Positions 18,881-28,200 of a DNA stretch of 64,000 nt are shown piece after piece. Where the stretch lies: contig CAJYPK010000026.1 in assembly GCA_913776615.1 (NCBI GenBank), forward strand, positions 59,043 through 123,042. Direction: 5' to 3'. Made by a program: the position numbers and the translations under genes. Source of the DNA: an uncultured Hymenobacter sp. GTDB taxonomy: Bacteria; Bacteroidota; Bacteroidia; Cytophagales; Hymenobacteraceae. The first letter of the stretch is position 1; each line of letters starts with the position of its first letter. The notes under the pieces are model-generated. The model did not search any database, was not told the origin of the DNA, and saw only the letters and a list, made by a program, of their open reading frames with translations.

Positions 18881-18902
18881 CAAAGTTAGCTGATTAGCTA
18901 AC
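18881..18902 (-). promoter_or_regulatory. Promoter and likely operator of the first HigBA module
   Basis: On the minus strand TAACTTTG (18888-18881) fits TAnnTTTG and ends 4 nt before the toxin ATG. It overlaps a perfect inverted repeat GTTAGCT-N4-AGCTAAC (18885-18902), suited to the HigA dimer. Confidence 0.6.
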
Positions 18903-19019
18903 ACTTTTGAGACGGGCTTAGTGCTTGATCGTAAGAACTAGGGACAAGCCTCAGTGGAAGCAGAAAGTGCCGCCCGCTCCGGCGGTACCTTCGCGTCAAA
19001 TTCACGCGCTGCTTTCGGA

Positions 19020-21368
19020 ATGCCAAAACCCTATTCTATCCCCGGCCTCTGGCTGCTGGTGCTGCTCTTACTGCGCTTCGGCCCGGCCGCCGCCCAAACC
19101 CGCATCACGCTCAGCGGGACGGTGCAAGACGCCAGCTCGGGCGAAAACTTGTCGGGGGCTACCGTGCGGGTGCGCGAGCTGCCCGGCGTGGGCACCGGGG
19201 CCAATGCCTACGGTTTCTACTCGCTCACGGTGCCGGCGGGTAGCTACACGCTGGAAGCCAGCTTCGTAGGCTTCGCCACCCAGACGCGAACCCTGACGGT
19301 AAATGTCAGCCAGCGCCTCGATTTCAAGCTGAAGCCCGGCGGCAGTGAGCTAAGCGAAGTGGTCGTGACCGGGCGCAATACGGCCGTGCCCATCAGCCAG
19401 GCGCAGATGGGGGTGGAGCAGCTCGACGTGAAGCAGATTGCTAAGGTGCCGGTGCTGTTTGGCGAGAAGGATATTATTAAAACCATCACCCTGCTGCCGG
19501 GCGTGAAGTCGGCGGGGGAGGGCAGCAGCGGGTTTTCGGTGCGCGGCGGGGCCGTAGACCAAAACCTGATTCTGCTCGACGAGGCGCCCGTGTACAACGC
19601 CTCGCACTTGCTGGGCTTCTTCTCGACCTTCAACTCCGACGCCATCAAGGACGTGACCATCTTCAAGGGCGGGATGCCGGCGCAGTACGGCGGCCGGCTG
19701 TCGTCGGTGGTGGATATCCGGATGAAGGACGGCAACAACCAACAGCTGCACGGCAGCGGCGGCATCGGGTTGATTTCGAGTCGGCTAGCCCTGGAAGGAC
19801 CGCTGGTGAAGGGCAAGGGCTCGTTTCTGGTAACGGCCCGCCGTACCTACGCCGACGTGTTTCTGAAGCTCTCGCGCAACGAGACGACCCGCAATTCGAG
19901 CCTGTACTTCTACGACGTCAACGCCAAGGCTAACTACGCCTTCAACGACCGCAACCGGCTGTACTTCAGTGGGTACTTAGGCCGTGACGCGCTGGGGCTG
20001 GCCAATACCTTCGGGCAGTACTACGGCAACCGCACGGCCACGCTGCGGCTCAACCACCTGTTCAGCGACCAGGTGTTTTCCAATACCTCGCTCATTTACA
20101 GCAAGTACGACTACGACATCCGCATTCTGGCCAACAACGCTAATTTCAGCATCCTGTCGAAAATCCAGGATATCAACTTCAAGCAGGATTTCGAGTTTAC
20201 GCCCAGCACCACCCAGACGCTGCGCTTCGGGCTGAACGCCATTCACCGTACCATTACGCCGGGCTACGTGTCGGCCACCGACGCCTCGACGGTGAACGCC
20301 ACGCCCGAGAAAACCAACTACTCGCTCGAAACGGCCGCTTACGTCTCGCACGAGTGGCAGGCCGCGCCGCGCCTCAACTTCACCACCGGCCTGCGGCTGT
20401 CGGGCTTCAGCCTGCTCGGGCCGGGCACGTACTCGACCTACGACGCCCAGGGCAACGTGCTGACGGCCACCACCTACAGCCGAGGTGAATTCCTGAAAAC
20501 CTACCTGCGCCTGGAGCCGCGCTTCGCCGCCAGCCTGCAGCTCAGCGAGGCCGCCACGGTGAAGGCCAGCTACGCCCGCAACGTGCAGAACGTGCACCTG
20601 CTCAGCAACTCCAGCACCTCGCTGCCCACCGACCTCTACGTGCCCACGTCGTTCAACGTGCAGCCCGAAACCGCCGATCAGGTATCGGCCGGCTACTACC
20701 GCACGCTGGGCCCGGACAAGGGCTATACCCTGACGGTGGAAGCCTATTACAAGGCCCTGGGCAACCAGATCGACTACCGCGACGGCACCCAGCTGCGCGG
20801 CAATTTCGACCCCGAGGCCAGCCTGCTCTACGGCAAGGGCCGGGCCTACGGCATCGAATTCTTGGTGCGTAAAGACGTGGGCCGCTTTACCGGCTGGCTG
20901 GGCTATACGCTGAGCAAAACCGAGCGGCAATTCACCGACATCAACGGCGGCGCGTGGTTCAACGCCCGGCAGGACCGGCCGCACGACCTGTCGGTGGTGG
21001 GTATTTATGAGCTCAATAAGAAGTGGTCGTTTTCGGCTACCTTCCTGGCCAGCACCGGCAACGCCGTGACCTACCCGGTGGGCAAGTACGTGGTGGCGGG
21101 CCAGGTGGTGAACCTCTACGGCCTGCGCAACGCCGACCGCCTGCCTGGCTACCGCCGCCTCGACCTGGGCGCGACCTACGAGAAGCCTAATCAGGAGGGC
21201 CACCGCTTCCACAGCAGCTGGGCCTTCTCGATTTACAACGCGACGGGGCGTGAGAATCCCTACAGCATCCGGTTTGAGACCGACCCCAACGACGCGAGCC
21301 GCACCCAGGCCGTGCAAACGGCGTTGTTTCGCATGGTGCCGTCGGCAACGTATAATTTTAGCTTTTAG
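19020..21368 (+). CDS. TonB-dependent outer-membrane receptor with CarboxypepD-reg-like domain
   Basis: 782 residues from the ATG at 19020, the start of a clean signal peptide (PAAAQ, cut about 25/26). Residues about 29-110 are the carboxypeptidase regulatory-like beta-sandwich; then the plug begins ('ELSEVVVTGRN') and the rest is a beta-barrel ending in aromatic SATYNFSF. The next gene, 6 bp on, is a DUF4249 lipoprotein, a usual pair in this phylum. Substrate unknown. A -7-like TACCTTCG lies at 18986-18993. Confidence 0.92.
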   Translation: MPKPYSIPGLWLLVLLLLRFGPAAAQTRITLSGTVQDASSGENLSGATVRVRELPGVGTGANAYGFYSLTVPAGSYTLEASFVGFATQTRTLTVNVSQRLDFKLKPGGSELSEVVVTGRNTAVPISQAQMGVEQLDVKQIAKVPVLFGEKDIIKTITLLPGVKSAGEGSSGFSVRGGAVDQNLILLDEAPVYNASHLLGFFSTFNSDAIKDVTIFKGGMPAQYGGRLSSVVDIRMKDGNNQQLHGSGGIGLISSRLALEGPLVKGKGSFLVTARRTYADVFLKLSRNETTRNSSLYFYDVNAKANYAFNDRNRLYFSGYLGRDALGLANTFGQYYGNRTATLRLNHLFSDQVFSNTSLIYSKYDYDIRILANNANFSILSKIQDINFKQDFEFTPSTTQTLRFGLNAIHRTITPGYVSATDASTVNATPEKTNYSLETAAYVSHEWQAAPRLNFTTGLRLSGFSLLGPGTYSTYDAQGNVLTATTYSRGEFLKTYLRLEPRFAASLQLSEAATVKASYARNVQNVHLLSNSSTSLPTDLYVPTSFNVQPETADQVSAGYYRTLGPDKGYTLTVEAYYKALGNQIDYRDGTQLRGNFDPEASLLYGKGRAYGIEFLVRKDVGRFTGWLGYTLSKTERQFTDINGGAWFNARQDRPHDLSVVGIYELNKKWSFSATFLASTGNAVTYPVGKYVVAGQVVNLYGLRNADRLPGYRRLDLGATYEKPNQEGHRFHSSWAFSIYNATGRENPYSIRFETDPNDASRTQAVQTALFRMVPSATYNFSF

Positions 21369-21374
21369 AAGGGT

Positions 21375-22229
21375 ATGTGGAGTATATCGAAAGTGCTGGC
21401 TGGCCGTAGCTACCGCCCGAACCGGGGGATGAGGTACCTGATGCTGGGCGCCCTGCCCATCCTTGCCAGCTGCGAGAAAGTTATTAACCTCGACCTCAAA
21501 ACCACCAGCTCCCAGCTCGTTATCGAAGGCAACCTGGCCGACGACAACCGTCCCTGCCTCGTCACCCTGAGCCGCTCGGCCAACTACACCGACGCCAACA
21601 GCTTCGAGGCCGTGCGCGGGGCAACCATCACCCTCACCGACAACGCGGGTGGCCGGGAAACGCTGCGCGAAAGCGCGCCCGGCCAGTACGCGGGCGCAAC
21701 GCTAGTGGGCGTGCCCGGCCGCACCTACACGCTGCGCGTCGAAACGGGCGGGACGGCCTACGTGGCCGCGTCTACGCTGCCCAGCCCGGTGGTGCCCTTC
21801 GACAAGCTGAGCACCCAGGTAAGTACGGTGGGCAACCGCATTCAGGCCGTGGTAGACTACCGCGACCCGGCCGGGCCGGGCAACAGCTACCTGTTTCGGC
21901 AGTACCGCAACGGCCGCCTCAACAACGCCATCTTTGTCCTGAACGACCAGTTCAACGATGGCAAGGCCGTGAGCCAGGTGCTGCGCCTGGCTGGCCCCAG
22001 CAACGACCCCAACGACGTCAACAAGCTGGCTTCCGGCGACAGCCTGCGGGTGGAAATGCAGAACATCGACGCCAACGTGTACGAGTACTTCCGCACCCTG
22101 AATTTAATTCTGACCACCAACCCCGCCACCGCCACCACGCCCGCTAATCCTAAGTCGAACTTTTCGGGCGGCGTGCTGGGATATTTCAGCGCGCACTCGC
22201 GGCGGGTGAGGGCGATTAAGGTGCCGTAG
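21375..22229 (+). CDS. DUF4249-family lipoprotein
   Basis: 284 residues as drawn; a second ATG at 21429 gives a neater lipoprotein signal with lipobox ILASC. The body ('LVIEGNLADDNRPCLVTLSR' and following) fits DUF4249, surface-exposed partners of TonB receptors in Bacteroidota. It is in an operon with the receptor, separated by 6 bp. Probably helps capture the same, unknown ligand. Confidence 0.88.
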   Translation: MWSISKVLAGRSYRPNRGMRYLMLGALPILASCEKVINLDLKTTSSQLVIEGNLADDNRPCLVTLSRSANYTDANSFEAVRGATITLTDNAGGRETLRESAPGQYAGATLVGVPGRTYTLRVETGGTAYVAASTLPSPVVPFDKLSTQVSTVGNRIQAVVDYRDPAGPGNSYLFRQYRNGRLNNAIFVLNDQFNDGKAVSQVLRLAGPSNDPNDVNKLASGDSLRVEMQNIDANVYEYFRTLNLILTTNPATATTPANPKSNFSGGVLGYFSAHSRRVRAIKVP

Positions 22230-22269
22230 GCCAGCTTATTTACTATAAACCCACTGCTATTAAATACGT

Positions 22270-22354
22270 CCTGTCATGCTGAGCTTGCCGAAGCATCTTG
22301 CTCGCACCGTTGGATGAAGCGAGCGAGATGCTTCGGCAAGCTCAGCATAACAGG
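22270..22354. repeat. Palindromic element, family A
   Basis: 36-nt arms (22270-22305 with 22319-22354) with a few mismatches. The string at 22371-22386 matches the outer end of the copy at 41981-42150, so the element may extend to 22386. Confidence 0.9.
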
Positions 22355-22402
22355 TATTGTGAAAAGAAGACTTCCTAAATAGCTTCAAAATTTAGTAGTA
22401 GA

Positions 22403-23008
22403 CTACTTACGCTCCAGCTTCTCAATCAGCTTGAGAATAGCTTCGCGGTTCTTCGCTTCCTTAATAAACTGCGGGAGTTTTTCAACCATCGTGGTGTGCG
22501 TAGTAGTTTGCCGCTCCCGCAGCTTAGCGCCTACGTATTCTTTAATGGCATGTAAATGCTGCCGATTATAGGCCCAAAATAAATTTCCTCGGATATTTCC
22601 TTGTAGCCATAAAGGAACGCCGAAAATGGGAGCCAGACCTGCGCCAGGATCATTGTGAGGGTGTGTATAGAGCTCATTTCTTGGCTTATAAATACGGACC
22701 TCACTGCACGTTGGACAAGCAATCGCGAACGCATCTACCGGAGCTTTAGAGTGAGGTATCACTTTGCTGATGAGTTTGCCGCACGTATCGCAATTTCTTC
22801 TAACCGAGACCTTGTATCTAATTAAATCGGCTGATAATTCTGAATGACCGCAGTAGCCACATTTTAGCTGAGCATTGTTGAAGAAATACGGATTACCGGC
22901 AATAATGAGAGCCAAACGCTGGCATTTCGGGCACTCTATGTCAAACTCAGTCATATAAGACTGACATATGGTAGCGGGGGCGTCATACCGGGCAGCGATG
23001 GTTTCCAT
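22403..23008 (-). CDS. Conserved hypothetical protein with two zinc-ribbon-like motifs
   Basis: About 201 residues from the ATG at 23008; the ATG at 22954 is also likely because it directly precedes the first Cys pair. Cys pairs CPKC/CGYC and CDTC/CPTC form two probable zinc ribbons. The C-terminal half, with 'FGVPLWLQGNIRGNLFWAYN' and 'YVGAKLRER', resembles a widespread uncharacterised family, from memory. The gene is AT-rich compared with its neighbours. Function unknown; nucleic-acid or protein binding is plausible. Confidence 0.75.
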   Translation of the reverse strand: METIAARYDAPATICQSYMTEFDIECPKCQRLALIIAGNPYFFNNAQLKCGYCGHSELSADLIRYKVSVRRNCDTCGKLISKVIPHSKAPVDAFAIACPTCSEVRIYKPRNELYTHPHNDPGAGLAPIFGVPLWLQGNIRGNLFWAYNRQHLHAIKEYVGAKLRERQTTTHTTMVEKLPQFIKEAKNREAILKLIEKLERK

Positions 23009-23084
23009 TAATAATTGTGGCAATTGCGAAACGTAAAAAAACTAGAAATTATTTGAGTTACTGCTAGCCGCCTGAAAACTGTTC

Positions 23085-23165
23085 GTCCTTGCGAGCGCAG
23101 CGAAGCAATCACACCCGAGCGGCTGGGCTGAATAGGTGCGATTGCTTCGCTGCACTCGCAAGGAC
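23085..23165. repeat. Palindromic element, family B (CCTTGCGAGCG)
   Basis: 26-nt arms (23085-23110 with 23140-23165), one mismatch. A second copy is at 45341-45423. Confidence 0.9.
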
Positions 23166-23186
23166 AAACTATCTAACTTCAGCAGC

Positions 23187-24530
23187 TTAAAACGTGTGCA
23201 ATTGATTAGGCCGGAACAACCGCTTGCTCTTAATAAACTGCTGCACCTTAATATTTTCCCACATCACGAGCTTGTCGCCGACCTTGGTAATGGCGCGAAT
23301 GTCGCCGTCTTGCGACACGACGAAGCCCAGGCTGCCGGGGTTGTGCCAGCAGTAGGAAAACATGGAGCGGTGCCGGGTGCCGTAGTGGGCCGGCGATACG
23401 GCCACCAGCCGACGCTCATCGACCACGGCCTGGGGCGAGATGTACACCTGCTCGGGCGGGCGCACGTTTTTGATGACGGTGCCGAAGCTCTTGACTTCCA
23501 GATCGGGGGATAATACCACGAGGCCGTCGATGCAGGAAAGCGAGGCGATAAACATGATGGCCCCTTTCAATTCATCGCTGGTTTCGTTTTTATCGGTTTC
23601 GGCCACGCTCTCGCTCAAGTACAGAAAGGACGGGAGCGTATCCTGGTCCAAATCAATGTACTCGTTCATAATTGTTTCGGTGTGCTTGAAGCTGGCGATG
23701 TCGAATTTAATAAAATTGACAATGGCCTTGAACAGCCGGTCGTAGGATAAGCGGTGCTTGATGCTCAGGCCCGCCTCGGTGTCAGGGGTGATAACGAAGG
23801 CCCCGCCGTGCTGGTAATCCTGCATCCGAATGAGAATGCGGCAGATAGACCGGCTGATAACGTTGCCGATGTAGCCGTCCCATTCGTCCAGCACGTCGGC
23901 CCCTAACTCGTCGATGAAATGCTGCCGGACCGAGGCCTGATAATTATCACTGTGATTGTTCAACGATTCCCGGACTGGGCCTTTGGCAAATACGTTGACG
24001 TAATTACTAATTAGGGTATTTTGCTTAAGATTGGCAATCAGCTCGTAATCGAGCATCACGTGGATGTTACCCACGTCGTTGATGGTGGACTGAAACAGGC
24101 CGGGCTGCTCCGGGTTGTACGTCGATTCGTAATTAATGAAGCTTTGGTAGTGAAACGACTGGTCAATCAGGCCCCAGATAAATAATTCGTTTGCCTCGTT
24201 GTAATCGACGGCCAGCGACGTGCTCCACGGGTCGGCCGCCTTGGACAGCTTCACCATATTCTTGACGGTGAACGGTATTTTTTCCTCGAAGTGAATGCAG
24301 TTCCAGCGCTGAGCATCCTTCTTTTTGGGCGGGTTAGGGTCCGGGTTAGCGGAGCTTATCAGCGTGACGGTGACTTTGATGAGCTGACCCTCCTCCGTTT
24401 TGAGACTAGTAAAAAATAGGTTCTCAAACAGGGTGGTCAATACCGCCACGGGTGGTTGCAGCGCCGTGTTTTTAGCGCGTTTCAGCTTGCTGAATACTAG
24501 CTTGGCTAAATCTTTCGGGGTTGCGTTCAT
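23187..24530 (-). CDS. Putative diadenylate-cyclase (DAC/DisA_N-like) domain protein with N-terminal sensor region
   Basis: 447 residues from the ATG at 24530 (an ATG at 24542 is possible). The C-terminal third carries the two hallmark DAC motifs in the right order: DGLVVL (D335-G336-L337, for the usual DGA) and YGTRHRS (G384 to R388), followed by 'GFVVSQDGDIRAI', equal to the VSEE-G-I strand of DisA/CdaA. The first ~320 residues match no domain I know with certainty but resemble the sensor regions of 'DACNV'-type proteins. Expected product: c-di-AMP or a related cyclic dinucleotide, if active. A TATCTTTG element (minus, 24564-24557) lies just upstream. Divergent from pnkp. Moderate GC, lower than pnkp. 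Confidence 0.68.
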   Translation of the reverse strand: MNATPKDLAKLVFSKLKRAKNTALQPPVAVLTTLFENLFFTSLKTEEGQLIKVTVTLISSANPDPNPPKKKDAQRWNCIHFEEKIPFTVKNMVKLSKAADPWSTSLAVDYNEANELFIWGLIDQSFHYQSFINYESTYNPEQPGLFQSTINDVGNIHVMLDYELIANLKQNTLISNYVNVFAKGPVRESLNNHSDNYQASVRQHFIDELGADVLDEWDGYIGNVISRSICRILIRMQDYQHGGAFVITPDTEAGLSIKHRLSYDRLFKAIVNFIKFDIASFKHTETIMNEYIDLDQDTLPSFLYLSESVAETDKNETSDELKGAIMFIASLSCIDGLVVLSPDLEVKSFGTVIKNVRPPEQVYISPQAVVDERRLVAVSPAHYGTRHRSMFSYCWHNPGSLGFVVSQDGDIRAITKVGDKLVMWENIKVQQFIKSKRLFRPNQLHTF

Positions 24531-24556
24531 GCCAGAAGTCAAATCGGAATACCCGT

Positions 24557-24564
24557 CAAAGATA
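24557..24564 (-). promoter_or_regulatory. TAnnTTTG element of the DAC-like gene
   Basis: TATCTTTG on the minus strand, inside the 50-bp gap between the divergent DAC-like and pnkp genes. A TTG lies about 22 nt further upstream, within the first codons of pnkp, so the two promoters probably overlap. Confidence 0.45.
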
Positions 24565-24580
24565 AATTACCGCTTCCCCT

Positions 24581-27280
24581 ATGCCCCAAGATACCCTCAA
24601 GCTTCCCGAACTCTCGCTGGTCGTGCTCATTGGCAGCACTGGCGCGGGTAAGTCTACGTTTGCCCGCCGGCTGTTTCGGCCCACCGAAATTATCTCGTCC
24701 GATGCCTGCCGGGGCTTGGTGTCGGACGACGAAAACAGCCTCGACGCCACCAACGACGCCTTCGACCTGCTGCACTACTGGGCCGGCAAGCGCCTCAAGC
24801 GCGGCCGCCTCACGGTGATCGACGCCACCAACGTGCGCGCCGAAGACCGCAAAGGCCTCGTGGCCCTGGCCCGGCAGTACCACTGCCTGCCGGTGGCCAT
24901 CGTACTCGACGTGCCCGACGCCGTGGCCGAGGCCCGCAACCGCCAGCGCCCCGACCGCCAGGGCCTCAAGCCCCACGTCATCGCCAATCACCGCCGCCTG
25001 CTGCGCCAGAGCCTGCGCTCGCTCAAAACCGAGGGCTTCCGCCAAGTGGTGCACCTGCGCGGCGTGGCCGAGGTCGATGCCGTACAAGCCATCCTGCGCG
25101 ACCCGCTCTACAGCAACCGCCAGGCCGAAACGGGGCCGTTCGACATCATCGGCGACGTGCACGGCTGCTACCGCGAGCTATGCGAGCTGCTGGGGAAATT
25201 GGGGTATGCGGTGGAGGAAGAAGCCGGGCAGGATGCCCGGGATTTGGGCGTGCGGGTGGTGCGGGCCGAGGTAGAACGGAGTAGCCCTCCGTTCCTGGCC
25301 GAGCCCGACCAGACGCCGAACGGAGGGCCACTCCGTACCACGCTGCCGCGTAAGGTTATTTTCCTCGGCGACCTCGTGGATCGCGGCCCCGCCTCGCCGC
25401 AGGTATTGCGCTTGGTAATGAGCATGGTGCGCGACGGCCTGGCCCTGTGCGTGCCCGGCAACCACGACATCAAGCTGCTGCGCTACCTCAACGGCAAAAA
25501 CGTGTCGCTCACCCACGGGCTGGCCGAAACCGTGGCCCAGCTCGCCACCGAAACGCCCGCCTTCAAAGAGCAGGTGCGGCTGTTTCTCGACGGCCTCACC
25601 AGCCACTACGTGCTCGACGGCGGCCGGCTGGTGGTGGCCCACGCGGGCATGCCCGAAGCCATGCAGGGCCGGGGCTCGGGCACGGTGCGCAGCTTCGCGC
25701 TGTTCGGCGAAACCACGGGCGAGATTGACGAATTTGGCTTGCCCGTGCGCTACGCCTGGGCGGCCGACTACCGGGGCCGGGCCACGGTGGTGTACGGCCA
25801 CACGCCCGTGCCCGAGCCCGAATGGCTCAACAATACCATCGACATCGATACGGGCTGCGTATTTGGCGGCCGCCTCACGGCCCTGCGCTACCCCGAGCGG
25901 GCGCTCGTGACGGTGCCCGCGCACGAAACGTACTGCGAGCCCGCAAATAAGCTGCTAGCTACTAGCTTTCAGCTGCTAGCTTCCCCCCAGGTCGATGCCC
26001 AGGAAAAGCTAATAGCTAGCAGCTATCAGCTAGAAGCTCCCCTGGACCTCCGCGACGTAACTGGCAAGCAGCTCATTAACACGCGCCTGCTCAATACCGT
26101 GACCATCCGCGAGGAAAACGCGGTGGCCGCGCTGGAGGTCATGTCACGCTTTGCCCTCAACCCCAAGTGGCTGCTTTACCTGCCGCCCACCATGTCGCCC
26201 TCCGAAACCTCGGAGCTGCCCGAGCTGCTGGAGCACCCCGCCGAAGCCTTCGCCTACTACCAGCGCCAGGGCGTGGCGCGGGTGGTGTGCGAGGAAAAGC
26301 ACATGGGTAGCCGCGTGGTGGTAGTGCTGGGCCGCGACGAGGCCGCCATTCAGCGTCGGCTGGGCGTGGTGGGCGAGGGGATAGGCAAATGCTACACCCG
26401 CACCGGCCGCAATTTCTTCACCGACGAAGCCCTCGAAACCGCTTTCCTGGCCCGCCTGCGCGACGCGCTCACGGCGGCGGGCTTCTGGGAAAAATTCGCG
26501 ACCGACTGGGTGTGCCTCGACGCCGAGCTGCTGCCGTGGTCGGCCAAGGCGCAGGAATTGGTTAAAAACCAGTACGCCGCCGTAGCTGCCGCCGCTAGCG
26601 CCGCGCTGCCGCAGGCCGAAGCCGCGCTGGCCCAGGCCGCCGCCCGGGGCCTCGACGGCGCGGCCGCGCTGCTGGCCCGCACCCGCGCCCGCCGCGCGGC
26701 TGCCGACCGCTACGCCGAAGCCTACCGCCGCTACTGCTGGCCGGTGCAGTCGCTCGCCGACCTCAAGCTGGCGCCCTTCCACCTGCTGGCTACCGAGGGC
26801 AAAACCTATTTCGACCGCGACCACGCCTGGCACATGGAAACCCTGCGCGCCTTGAGCTTAGCCGACCCCGGTCTGCTGCGCGCCACGCCCTACCGGGTAG
26901 TCGACCTTAATAATCCCGCGGAGATTGAGGCTGCTACCGAGTGGTGGCTCGCCCTCACCGCCGGCGGGGGCGAGGGCATGGTGGTCAAGCCCTACGACTT
27001 CATTCCCATCACTAGCCGCAACCTCATACAGCCCGCGCTCAAGTGCCGGGGCCAGGAATACCTGCGCATCATCTACGGCCCCGATTATCTATTGGAAGGC
27101 AACCTGGAGCGCCTGCGTCAGCGCAACGTGAAGGGTAAGCGCAACCTAGCCCTGCGCGAATTCGCCCTTGGGGTAGAGGGGTTGGAGCGCTTCGTGGCCG
27201 GCCAGCCGCTGCGCCTGGTACACCAGTGCGTATTTGGGGTGCTGGCGCTGGAGAGCGAGCCCATCGACCCGCGCCTGTAG
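24581..27280 (+). CDS. pnkp: Polynucleotide kinase-phosphatase-ligase Pnkp (RNA repair)
   Basis: 899 residues, three enzymes in one chain. Kinase: P-loop IGSTGAGKST (17-26). Phosphatase: DIIGDVHGC from 188, then LGDLVDRGP and GNHD, a binuclear metallophosphoesterase. Ligase: adenylated Lys in EEKHMGS (K573), EGMVVKP and the C-terminal 'LKCRGQEYLRIIYG'. It heals the ends of cleaved RNA and seals them with Hen1. Two stretches look inserted: residues about 230-253 and 455-488 are each encoded by an in-frame DNA palindrome, in spacer regions. hen1 is 7 kb upstream instead of adjacent. Confidence 0.95.
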   Translation: MPQDTLKLPELSLVVLIGSTGAGKSTFARRLFRPTEIISSDACRGLVSDDENSLDATNDAFDLLHYWAGKRLKRGRLTVIDATNVRAEDRKGLVALARQYHCLPVAIVLDVPDAVAEARNRQRPDRQGLKPHVIANHRRLLRQSLRSLKTEGFRQVVHLRGVAEVDAVQAILRDPLYSNRQAETGPFDIIGDVHGCYRELCELLGKLGYAVEEEAGQDARDLGVRVVRAEVERSSPPFLAEPDQTPNGGPLRTTLPRKVIFLGDLVDRGPASPQVLRLVMSMVRDGLALCVPGNHDIKLLRYLNGKNVSLTHGLAETVAQLATETPAFKEQVRLFLDGLTSHYVLDGGRLVVAHAGMPEAMQGRGSGTVRSFALFGETTGEIDEFGLPVRYAWAADYRGRATVVYGHTPVPEPEWLNNTIDIDTGCVFGGRLTALRYPERALVTVPAHETYCEPANKLLATSFQLLASPQVDAQEKLIASSYQLEAPLDLRDVTGKQLINTRLLNTVTIREENAVAALEVMSRFALNPKWLLYLPPTMSPSETSELPELLEHPAEAFAYYQRQGVARVVCEEKHMGSRVVVVLGRDEAAIQRRLGVVGEGIGKCYTRTGRNFFTDEALETAFLARLRDALTAAGFWEKFATDWVCLDAELLPWSAKAQELVKNQYAAVAAAASAALPQAEAALAQAAARGLDGAAALLARTRARRAAADRYAEAYRRYCWPVQSLADLKLAPFHLLATEGKTYFDRDHAWHMETLRALSLADPGLLRATPYRVVDLNNPAEIEAATEWWLALTAGGGEGMVVKPYDFIPITSRNLIQPALKCRGQEYLRIIYGPDYLLEGNLERLRQRNVKGKRNLALREFALGVEGLERFVAGQPLRLVHQCVFGVLALESEPIDPRL
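25276..25336. repeat. In-frame palindrome inside pnkp (first)
   Basis: 19-nt arms (25276-25294 with 25318-25336), one mismatch. It encodes extra residues between the first phosphatase motif and LGDLVDRGP and keeps the frame. Confidence 0.8.
25950..26037. repeat. In-frame palindrome inside pnkp (second)
   Basis: About 33-nt imperfect arms built from repeated AGCT/CTAGCT units (25950-25982 with 26005-26037). It encodes a low-complexity linker ('LLATSFQLLAS', 'KLIASSYQLEA') between phosphatase and ligase. Confidence 0.8.
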
Positions 27281-27374
27281 TCTTACTCGGTACCGGGCTC
27301 GCGGAAGAATAGCTGCGGGCCCGGTGCTGAAAAGCAATTGTTTACTTATCCTTCCTTTATTTCCTTTTCCACCC

Positions 27375-28163
27375 ATGAAAAAAACATTCTATTCGCTAGC
27401 CCTCGCGGCTGGCCTGGGCTTGGGGCTGGCCAGCGCGAGCCAGGCAACTCCGCCCGCCGGGCGGCCGGCCTATTTGGTTCTCAACGTATTTCATCTGAAA
27501 ACTGCCCGGCAGGAAGCCCGCGTCGATAGCTTTTTGCAGCGGCAGTACGTGCCCACGCTGCACGCGGCGGGCGTTGCGACCATCGGGGTATTCAAGCCAC
27601 TCGGCAACGACACTGCCGCCGACCGGCGGGTGTACGTGCTGACGCCCTTCAACTCGCTGGCCCAGTGGGAAAAAATCGACCGGGAAACCACGGCAAGAAT
27701 GCAGGCTGCGGGCGGTGCCTACGAAAATACGGCCCATAGCAATCCCGCTTATGCCCGCCAGGAAACCTTGCTGCTCAAGACGTTTGAGGAAATGAAATCC
27801 CTGGCCGCGCCCCAACTAGCTACTCCCAAAAGCGAGCGGGTGTACGAGCTGCGCAGCTACGAAGGAGCCAGCGAAAAAATATTCCGCAATAAAGTCCAGA
27901 TGTTCAACGCCGGTGGCGAAATCAAGCTGTTCGACCGGCTAGGCTTCAACGGTATCTTCTACAGCGAAGTCGTATTCGGCCCTAAAATGCCTAACCTTAT
28001 GTACATGACTTCCTTCGCCAACATGGCGGCGCGCGAAGCCCACTGGAAAGCTTTCGGTGCCGACCCCGAGTGGAAAAAGCTGTCGAGCCAGCCCGAGTAT
28101 CAAAACAACGTGTCGCACATCGACATCACGTTTCTGCGCCCGGCCGATTATTCGGATTTGTAA
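27375..28163 (+). CDS. Exported NIPSNAP-family protein
   Basis: 262 residues from the ATG at 27375, the start of a signal peptide (cut near ASASQA). Two ferredoxin-like NIPSNAP repeats: 'YLVLNVFHLKTARQEARVDS' and 'VYELRSYEGASEKIFRNKV'. Role unknown; related proteins are dimeric alpha/beta-barrel proteins often found in exported form in this phylum. Probably a single-gene unit. Confidence 0.88.
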   Translation: MKKTFYSLALAAGLGLGLASASQATPPAGRPAYLVLNVFHLKTARQEARVDSFLQRQYVPTLHAAGVATIGVFKPLGNDTAADRRVYVLTPFNSLAQWEKIDRETTARMQAAGGAYENTAHSNPAYARQETLLLKTFEEMKSLAAPQLATPKSERVYELRSYEGASEKIFRNKVQMFNAGGEIKLFDRLGFNGIFYSEVVFGPKMPNLMYMTSFANMAAREAHWKAFGADPEWKKLSSQPEYQNNVSHIDITFLRPADYSDL

Positions 28164-28200
28164 AGCCCGCCGAATAATTTGAGGGCATCTAAAGATTGTC

